This document shows positions 4,028 to 8,779 of a stretch of DNA of 8,779 bases, in pieces. The stretch is from an uncultured Bacilli bacterium (GTDB lineage: Bacteria; Bacillota_I; Bacilli_A; RF39; UBA660): the NCBI GenBank assembly GCA_934130265.1, contig CAKOYC010000040.1, positions 1 through 8,779 on the forward strand, read 5' to 3'. The first letter of the stretch is position 1. Every line of letters begins with the position of its first letter. The notes beneath the pieces were generated by a model. That model was not told the DNA's origin and did not search any database. It was given only the letters and a program-made list of their open reading frames with translations. The translations under genes were made by a program, and so were the position numbers.

Positions 4028-5233
4028 TTACCACATTTTTAATTCTTTATATTTCTTTTTTACTATTCCATAGTACATTCTCAAAAACTTATTTAATCCT
4101 GCTATTTTTGCTACTTTTTTTAGTTTTCCTTCATTTTCTTTTTGAATAATATAAGATTTTAACTCATTGTCTGATCTACAACTACTTTTTATGGATTTCA
4201 TTACTTCATATCCCGTTTTTCTTAGATACTTATTTCCCCGTTTGGATATATGCCTATTTGTTGCTTCAAATTGTCCAGATTGATATGGTGGGGCATCTAA
4301 GCCAGCATAAGCTATAATGCTTCCTGCATTCTTAAACCTTCTGACATTCCCAATCTCTGCTATTACCCTTGAAGTTAGTTTTTTGCCACATCCTGGTATT
4401 TCACTTATCACATCATATTCTGGTAGCTCTCTTGCAAGTTTGTCCATTTCTGTTATAATTGTAGTAGTTGTTTTAATTGTTAAAATTAAAGCATCTGCAC
4501 AACTAATTGCTGATAGTTGTGCAAATTCATTATTAGGACGTGGAGAAATAGTTTTTTGAGCAAGTAAATAAATCTTATTAGCTAGAGTTATTCCTGCTCC
4601 CTTATGTCCTAATTTTTTTGCTAATTTATCAATCTCATCAACAAACTGAGATTGTTTTTTATTTGTAACAATTTCTGGATGATAATATTTTTTGAATATT
4701 TCTAGTCCCAATGTAAAATTATTTTCATTTAACATTTGATAATATCCAGGAAATAATAAATCACACAAGTTAGAAAAATTATTTTTCTGTTTAATTTGAA
4801 TATTTATATTATTTATATATTGTCTTGATAAGAATCTAAGATTATCATAAGTTTCATCATTTTCTCTTGCTTTATTAAGCTTATACCAATTATCACAAGT
4901 ATACTCAGCTAATTTATAAGAATCTTTTTTATCTGTCTTTGCTTTTCTTAACCCTCGATCCAAATACTTTTTTATTTTTAAGGCATTTTCTGCAACTACA
5001 AAATATCCTTTATCAAGTAAATATCCTAACACTGGTAAGTGATATGTTCCTGTTTCTTCCATAACAATTTTTAAATCTTCCTTAGAAATATCTTTTAATT
5101 TTTCTCCCAATGAATTTAATCCATTAATATCATGATTTATTTCAAATGGTTCTTCAATTACTTCTCCTTCAATGCTTAATATAGCTACTGTACTTTTACC
5201 TTTTGAAACATCAATTCCAACTCCATACTTCAT
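4028..5233 (-). CDS. IS110-family transposase (bridge-RNA-guided recombinase)
   Basis: IS110 transposases recombine element and target using a RuvC-like DEDD domain plus a C-terminal serine domain, guided by an element-encoded bridge RNA. The 401-aa product shows GIDVSK (Asp8), VMEETGTYH (Glu60) and KTDKKDS (Asp101, Asp104), forming the DEDD set. A helical middle follows, then the transposase_20 region from ISEIPGCGKKLTSRVIAEIG (277-295) to GLDAPPYQSG, where Ser319 is the expected catalytic serine, and HISKRGNKYLRK. All key residues are present and the frame is intact, so it may be active. I choose the ATG at 5233 because AGGAAGGA lies seven bases upstream (5248-5241). A TTG at 5275 would add 14 residues but has its ribosome binding site directly against the start codon. 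Confidence 0.95.
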   Translation of the reverse strand: MKYGVGIDVSKGKSTVAILSIEGEVIEEPFEINHDINGLNSLGEKLKDISKEDLKIVMEETGTYHLPVLGYLLDKGYFVVAENALKIKKYLDRGLRKAKTDKKDSYKLAEYTCDNWYKLNKARENDETYDNLRFLSRQYINNINIQIKQKNNFSNLCDLLFPGYYQMLNENNFTLGLEIFKKYYHPEIVTNKKQSQFVDEIDKLAKKLGHKGAGITLANKIYLLAQKTISPRPNNEFAQLSAISCADALILTIKTTTTIITEMDKLARELPEYDVISEIPGCGKKLTSRVIAEIGNVRRFKNAGSIIAYAGLDAPPYQSGQFEATNRHISKRGNKYLRKTGYEVMKSIKSSCRSDNELKSYIIQKENEGKLKKVAKIAGLNKFLRMYYGIVKKKYKELKMW

Positions 5234-5284
5234 TTTCTTTTCCTTCCTATTCTTCTTAATTATGATTGGTTCCAACTCCTCAAC

Positions 5285-5425
5285 ATATCCTCATTTTGGT
5301 TCTTTACACGAGAACTATTTCAATCTCAACTTGCTTAAACGAATATATTATGTGAAGGTTGGATAACACTTTTGTTAACGAGAACTTTATCTCTAAAAGA
5401 GGCACGTTATCCAATCACTTCAATC
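5285..5425 (-). ncRNA. Candidate IS110 bridge RNA in the left end
   Basis: The ~285 bases between the element tip and the transposase start are non-coding. On the minus strand TTGGATAAC (5414-5406) pairs perfectly with GTTATCCAA (5367-5359), extended by GTGA/TCAC. The stem encloses an internal loop capped by CTCT-TTT-AGAG (5401-5391), the stem/internal loop/apical hairpin layout of a bridge RNA loop. ACGAGAACT occurs twice (5308-5316 and 5378-5386, + strand), as expected if both loops share core-adjacent bases. Two possible guides match the element's junctions: TTTTGTTA (5370-5377) is the complement of flank TAACAAAA (3904-3911), and AACTTGCT (5328-5335) equals the junction sequence 3910-3917. 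RNA ends are not defined. Confidence 0.5.
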
Positions 5426-5436
5426 ATAATAAAAAG

Positions 5437-5480
5437 AAGTGTAATATTCAATCACATTTCTGTAATTAATTATTACACTT
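5437..5480 (-). terminator. Inverted repeat/terminator near the left end of the insertion sequence
   Basis: AAGTGTAATA (5437-5446) and TATTACACTT (5471-5480) are a perfect 10-bp inverted repeat with a 24-base loop. On the minus strand it is followed by CTTTTTATT (from the A-run at 5429-5435), so it should stop transcription entering the element from the right. Alternatively it could be a structural part of the bridge RNA precursor. Confidence 0.5.
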
Positions 5481-5520
5481 TTATAGTACCAAAAGAGAAT
5501 ATTTTTTATGTCTAGTTATA

Positions 5521-5675
5521 CTAATATTATTTATACTTTTGTTTAAATAAAAATCATCTGACTTAACAAATCAAATGTATCATTTTGTTAGATGAAACTT
5601 TTTCCATCTATATACATATTATCATAAAATTAGTTAGATAATAATATTTGATAAAAATTTATACTTTTCTCGTAG
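5521..5675 (-). ncRNA. Remnant of a fourth small RNA copy, right of the insertion sequence
   Basis: Homology to the array resumes here: the tail of the peptide ORF (CTAATATT), CATCTGA (5555-5561), TCAAATGTAT (5571-5580), a TAGATG/CATCTA stem (5589-5610), then the TATACATATTA...AAAATTAGTTAGATAA block. The double terminator of copies 1 and 2 has collapsed to one CATCTGA, consistent with deletion between repeats. The TATAGT promoter block is replaced by unrelated sequence from about 5674, so it is probably not transcribed from its own promoter. The stem is kept although its sequence differs from the other copies. Confidence 0.5.
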
Positions 5676-5684
5676 TAATAATTC

Positions 5685-5727
5685 TTACAAAAATGTAATA
5701 AAACTTTATCTAAATAGATGCTATAAT
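5685..5727 (+). promoter_or_regulatory. BceR-type operator and promoter of the two-component operon
   Basis: TTACA (5685-5689), AAAA, TGTAA (5694-5698) is a perfect inverted repeat of the form bound by BceR-type regulators (TNACA-N4-TGTAA). It sits directly upstream of where the -35 would be. An extended -10 (TGCTATAAT, hexamer 5722-5727) follows 23 bases on, while the -35 position (TAAAAC) is poor, as expected for activator dependence. The predicted start near 5734 leaves a leader of only about 11 nt. Confidence 0.7.
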
Positions 5728-5744
5728 TAAGACGGTGAAGAAAA

Positions 5745-6410
5745 ATGAATAAAAAAATACTAATAGTAGAAGATGATAGTAGTATGCAAGAAGAATTAAA
5801 AGATTTGTTAGAAAATGCTTCTTATGATGCTTTAATTCTTAATGACTTTTTGCATGCTAAAGAATATATTTTAAAGACTAATCCTGATTTGGTACTACTT
5901 GATGTAAATATACCATACCTAAATGGTGAACGTTTACTAAAAGAACTTAGAAAAAAAAGTAGTGTACCAGTTATTATTTTAACTAGTAGAGCAAGTGAAA
6001 TAGATGAGGTGTTATCAATATCTTATGGAGCAGATGACTTTATCACTAAGCCATATAATCCGACTATCTTACTTCTTAGAATTCAAAATGTTTTTAAAAG
6101 AGTAAATCAAGTGAAGGATAAACTTAAATACAGAGATTTAGATGTCTATCAAAATAGAGGAGTCTTAACTAAAGATAATCTAAGTATAGAATTAACTAAA
6201 AATGAAATGATAATCTTTCTATACTTGCTTAATAATCAAAATAGAATAGTAAGTCGCGATGAATTAATGAGTGAATTGTGGAATAATGAAGAGTATATAA
6301 ATGATAATGCTTTAACAGTAAATATTAGTAGATTAAGAACTAAACTAAAAGACTTTGGTTATAGCAATGTAATTGAAACTAGAAAAGGACAAGGATACAT
6401 TTTATTATGA
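5745..6410 (+). CDS. bceR: BceR-like OmpR-family response regulator
   Basis: This is the DNA-binding response regulator of a Bce-type system that senses peptide antibiotics and activates the transporter genes. In its 221 aa the receiver domain (1-118) has the acidic pair Asp10/Asp11, phospho-acceptor Asp53 in LVLLDVNIP, Thr80 and Lys102 (FITKPY). The winged-helix output domain (about 127-221) ends with RLRTKLKDFG...ETRKGQGY, typical of OmpR/PhoB proteins. Ribosome binding site GGTGAAG (5734-5740) fits the ATG. Its stop overlaps the kinase start by four bases (ATGA). A perfect TTACA-N4-TGTAA site upstream suggests autoregulation. The inducing peptide cannot be read from the sequence. Confidence 0.92.
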   Translation: MNKKILIVEDDSSMQEELKDLLENASYDALILNDFLHAKEYILKTNPDLVLLDVNIPYLNGERLLKELRKKSSVPVIILTSRASEIDEVLSISYGADDFITKPYNPTILLLRIQNVFKRVNQVKDKLKYRDLDVYQNRGVLTKDNLSIELTKNEMIIFLYLLNNQNRIVSRDELMSELWNNEEYINDNALTVNISRLRTKLKDFGYSNVIETRKGQGYILL

Positions 6411-7438
6411 AATTAACTAGTTACTTTAAAGATAAAATATTTATCATTTTAATAAATTTACTTGCTATTTTATTAATCATCTTCTTACTACTAGCTTTTA
6501 AAGTATCTATCTTTTTAACTTTGATGGTTTCTTTTATTCTTATAATAAATAGTATTACTATCTTCTTTTATGACTACTTTAGAAAGAAAACCTTCTACTG
6601 GAATCTAATTAATAATCTAGATAGACTTGATAAAAAATACTTGGTTATGGAAACGATAGATAATCCTAGTTTCTATGAAGGAAAACTAATTAAACAAGTA
6701 CTATATGAAACTGATAAGTCCATGCTTGAAGAAATTGATAAGTATAAACTTAATCTAGAAGACTTTAAAGATTATATTGAAATGTGGATACATGAAGTTA
6801 AAATGCCACTCGCTACTCTTATGTTGATGACTAATAATCATAAAGAGATAGATAACAAGTATTTATTTCAACTTAAAAGATTAGATAACTATCTTGATCA
6901 AATACTATATTATGTAAGAAGTAATTACTTAGAAGAAGACTTTACTTTTCAAACAGTTAGTTTAGATAAAGTAATTAGTAGAGTAGCTTTAAAAAATAAA
7001 GATGATTTATTAGAAAATAATATTGATTTTATAGTAAATACTAACTCTTTAAAAGTAGTTACTGATTATAAATGGTTAGAGTTTATTTTAAATCAAGTTA
7101 TTAATAATAGTATTAAGTATAAAAGAAATATAAAGAATAGTTATATTAAAATAGATGCTTTCTTAGAAAAAGATAAGATTAAACTTACTGTTCTTGATAA
7201 TGGTTGGGGTATTTCTAAAAACGATTTACCTAAAGTCTTTAATAAATCTTTTACTGGTAGTAATGGTATTTATAATAGTAAGTCAACAGGAATGGGATTA
7301 TATATTGCTAAGAAGCTTTGTGATAAATTAGGTCATAAGTTAGAGATAGAATCTACTATTAACTCATATACTTTAGTTACTATTACCTTTGGAATTAATG
7401 ATTTCTATAATAATTATAGTAGTATTACAAAATTGTAA
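6407..7438 (+). CDS. bceS: BceS-like intramembrane-sensing histidine kinase
   Basis: This kinase phosphorylates the preceding regulator. Bce-type kinases lack an extracellular sensor and take their signal from the transporter's permease. The 343-aa product fits: two adjacent membrane helices (about 11-31 and 34-55) joined by a very short loop, then a cytoplasmic linker. The phospho-acceptor His129 lies in MWIHEVKMPLA, the N-box is NQVINNSIKYK (about 227-237), and the ATP-lid motifs are DNGWGIS and STGMGLYIAKKL. The WIHEVKMP form of the H-box is characteristic of the BceS group. AAGGAT lies 11 bases before the ATG, and translation is probably coupled to the regulator. Its stop codon lies inside a second BceR-type operator. 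Confidence 0.92.
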   Translation: MKLTSYFKDKIFIILINLLAILLIIFLLLAFKVSIFLTLMVSFILIINSITIFFYDYFRKKTFYWNLINNLDRLDKKYLVMETIDNPSFYEGKLIKQVLYETDKSMLEEIDKYKLNLEDFKDYIEMWIHEVKMPLATLMLMTNNHKEIDNKYLFQLKRLDNYLDQILYYVRSNYLEEDFTFQTVSLDKVISRVALKNKDDLLENNIDFIVNTNSLKVVTDYKWLEFILNQVINNSIKYKRNIKNSYIKIDAFLEKDKIKLTVLDNGWGISKNDLPKVFNKSFTGSNGIYNSKSTGMGLYIAKKLCDKLGHKLEIESTINSYTLVTITFGINDFYNNYSSITKL

Positions 7439-7508
7439 GATACTGTAATATTAGAAATACGACAAAATGAATAATATCTATTAATATGGTAAGTGAGGTG
7501 ATTTAAAA
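7425..7508 (+). promoter_or_regulatory. Second BceR-type operator and leader of the transporter genes
   Basis: TTACA (7425-7429), AAAT, TGTAA (7434-7438) is the same perfect inverted repeat as upstream of the regulator gene, here overlapping the kinase stop codon. A 70-base gap to the ATPase gene follows. A possible -10, TAATAT (7472-7477), lies one helical turn further from the operator than in the first promoter, and its -35 is unclear. A strong ribosome binding site GAGGTGA (7495-7501) precedes the GTG start. Confidence 0.65.
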
Positions 7509-8276
7509 GTGAATGAATTATTAAAAATCGATAATATTCAAAAATATTATGGAGCAAGATCTAGTTTAACAAAAGCTTTAGATGGCTTATCATTTTCAGT
7601 GGCTAAACAAGAATTTGTAGCTATTATGGGAGCAAGTGGTAGTGGTAAGACTACTTTGTTAAACTGTATTTCAACTATTGATAAGGTAACAGCAGGACAT
7701 ATTTATCTAGGAGATATAGATATTACTAAACTTAAGGGTAATAAGCTAGATAGGTTTAGAAGGGAAGAGTTAGGTTTTATCTTTCAAGACTTTAATCTTT
7801 TGGATACCTTAACTGGTTATGAGAATATAGCCCTTGCTTTATCTATTCAAAATGTACCTTATAAAGAGATAGAAAAAAGAGTTAGTAAATTAGCTAAAGA
7901 GTTAGATATTACTAATATCTTAAATAAATATCCTTATGAGATGAGTGGCGGACAAAAACAAAGAATTGCATCTATTAGAGCTATAATTACTAATCCTAAG
8001 TTAGTCTTAGCAGATGAGCCAACAGGAGCCCTTGATTCTAAGTCTAGTAGAATGTTATTAGAAAAGTTTAATTATTTAAATCAAGAATTAGCAGCTACTA
8101 TTCTTATGGTTACCCATGATGCTTTTACGGCAAGTTATGCTAGTAGAGTAATCTTTATTAAAGATGGAAAGATATTTAGTGAATTACATAAAGGTGATTC
8201 AACAAGAAAAGAGTTCTTTGATAAGATAATAGATGTTGTAACAGTACTTGGTGGTGATTTGAATGATGCTTTGTAA
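7509..8276 (+). CDS. bceA: BceA-like ABC transporter ATP-binding protein
   Basis: This is the ATPase of a MacB/BceAB-type ABC system that frees cell-wall precursors from peptide antibiotics. In 255 aa it shows Walker A GASGSGKTT (41-49), the Q-loop in FIFQDFNLL (Gln93), signature MSGGQKQR (145-152), Walker B LVLADEPTGALD (165-176) and the switch His203 (VTHD). It is slightly longer than the MacB ATPase core, as in BceA proteins. The start is GTG at 7509, with GAGGTGA seven bases upstream. An ATG at 7513 is out of frame. It overlaps the permease gene by 14 bases. A BceR-type operator just upstream points to induction by the neighbouring two-component system. Confidence 0.93.
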   Translation: MNELLKIDNIQKYYGARSSLTKALDGLSFSVAKQEFVAIMGASGSGKTTLLNCISTIDKVTAGHIYLGDIDITKLKGNKLDRFRREELGFIFQDFNLLDTLTGYENIALALSIQNVPYKEIEKRVSKLAKELDITNILNKYPYEMSGGQKQRIASIRAIITNPKLVLADEPTGALDSKSSRMLLEKFNYLNQELAATILMVTHDAFTASYASRVIFIKDGKIFSELHKGDSTRKEFFDKIIDVVTVLGGDLNDAL

Positions 8277-8779
8277 ACTATCAGTTAAAAATATTGCTAA
8301 GAGTATAAAAGATTATGCCATTTATTTCTTTACTCTTATGTTAGGAGTTAGTATTTTCTATGTTTTTAACTCTATAGATAGTCAGACTGCTATGATGAAT
8401 TTATCAAAATCAACTTATGAAATTATTAGACTTATGAATAATATCTTATCAGCGGTTAGTGTCTTTGTATCATTTATCCTAGGATTTTTGATAATCTATG
8501 CTTCAAGGTTCTTGATGAAGCGAAGAAATAAAGAGTTTGCTATTTACTTAACACTTGGTATGAGTAAAAGAAAAATATCTTTGATTTTATTTCTTGAAAC
8601 GCTACTAATTGGTTTTCTATCTTTAGGAGTTGGTTTATTACTAGGTGTTATTTTATCACAACTGATGAGTGTTTTAGTAGCTAGTATGTTTGAAGTGAAT
8701 TTAACTAAATTTAAGTTTGTCTTTTCAAGTAGTGCTTTTATTAAGACAATTATCTATTTTGGTATAATCTATCTAATTG
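8263..8779 (+). CDS. bceB: BceB-like FtsX-type ABC permease, N-terminal part
   Basis: This is the first 172 codons of the permease partner of the ATPase. The gene runs off the window. It starts at ATGATG (8263), because an in-frame TGA lies directly before, and overlaps the ATPase gene by 14 bases. Visible are four membrane helices (about 18-38, 58-80, 105-130 and the start of one near 160) and the cytoplasmic segment RFLMKRRNKEFAIYLTLGM, the FtsX 'KRR.KE...LGM' signature that couples to the ATPase. Full BceB proteins have ten helices and a large extracellular domain after helix 7, which acts in signalling to the kinase. That part is not in the window. Confidence 0.88.
   Translation, partial: MMLCKLSVKNIAKSIKDYAIYFFTLMLGVSIFYVFNSIDSQTAMMNLSKSTYEIIRLMNNILSAVSVFVSFILGFLIIYASRFLMKRRNKEFAIYLTLGMSKRKISLILFLETLLIGFLSLGVGLLLGVILSQLMSVLVASMFEVNLTKFKFVFSSSAFIKTIIYFGIIYLI

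Larger units (their letters stand above)
3912..5520 (-). mobile_element. IS110-family insertion sequence
   Basis: The element carries one DEDD transposase on the minus strand, a long structured non-coding segment upstream of it and a shorter one downstream. Limits are inferred from where homology to the flanking repeat units ends (3911) and resumes (5521). The same dinucleotide CT occurs at both junctions (3912-3913 and 5521-5522), consistent with the two-base core this family uses instead of a target-site duplication. No terminal inverted repeats are evident, as expected for the IS110 group. The resulting length is about 1.6 kb. The exact ends could be off by tens of bases. Confidence 0.6.

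Noticed and set aside
4317..4559. Plus-strand ORF within the transposase gene.
   Set aside because: It is antisense to a fully conserved transposase domain, has no ribosome binding site, and the protein resembles nothing known to me.
5234..5275. TTG start extending the transposase by 14 residues.
   Set aside because: Its AGGAG directly abuts the start codon. The ATG at 5233 has a well-spaced ribosome binding site and matches the usual IS110 N-terminus (GIDVSK near residue 8).
5172..5366. Plus-strand 64-codon ORF across the transposase start and left end.
   Set aside because: It lies opposite the conserved transposase N-terminus and the bridge RNA candidate. It has no family features.

Overview
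The window comes from a very AT-rich, Gram-positive-type bacterium. TGA is used as a stop and Trp is TGG, so this is the standard code and not a Mycoplasma code. The gene set (radC, mreCD, spoIVFA/spoIVFB-like genes and a Bce-type resistance module) points to Bacillota, class Bacilli, perhaps an Erysipelotrichia/RF39-like gut lineage. That placement is an inference from base composition and gene order only.

Left block (1-2860, + strand): the 3' tail of radC, then mreC, mreD, a catalytically dead M23-domain membrane protein (SpoIVFA-like) and an M50 intramembrane metalloprotease (SpoIVFB-like). A good vegetative promoter overlaps the radC stop, and an intrinsic hairpin closes the run at the spoIVFB stop. 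This is the Bacillus radC-mreBCD-minCD-spoIVFAB-rplU neighbourhood, but mreB, minCD and rplU are absent here.

Middle block (2863-3911, with a remnant at 5521-5675): an array of repeats with a period of about 378 bp. Each complete unit has a + promoter, a leader hairpin that buries the Shine-Dalgarno sequence, a 25-codon hydrophobic peptide ORF, two convergent terminators, and a predicted minus-strand small RNA starting at the far end. The transcript's first ~29 nt are complementary to its own 3' terminator hairpin. Together these traits match a type I toxin-antitoxin locus of a family I do not recognise. Two peptide copies are intact and differ almost only by synonymous changes. A third is broken and interrupted by an insertion sequence.

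Insertion sequence (about 3912-5520, minus strand): an IS110-family element with a full DEDD/serine transposase, a structured non-coding region upstream of it that looks like a bridge RNA, and an inward-facing terminator near each end.

Right block (5680-8779, + strand): a Bce-type antimicrobial-peptide sensing and detoxification module with response regulator, intramembrane-sensing histidine kinase, ABC ATPase and the start of an FtsX-type permease cut off by the window. A perfect TTACA-N4-TGTAA inverted repeat precedes both the regulator gene and the ATPase gene. This suggests that the regulator controls its own operon and the transporter operon.
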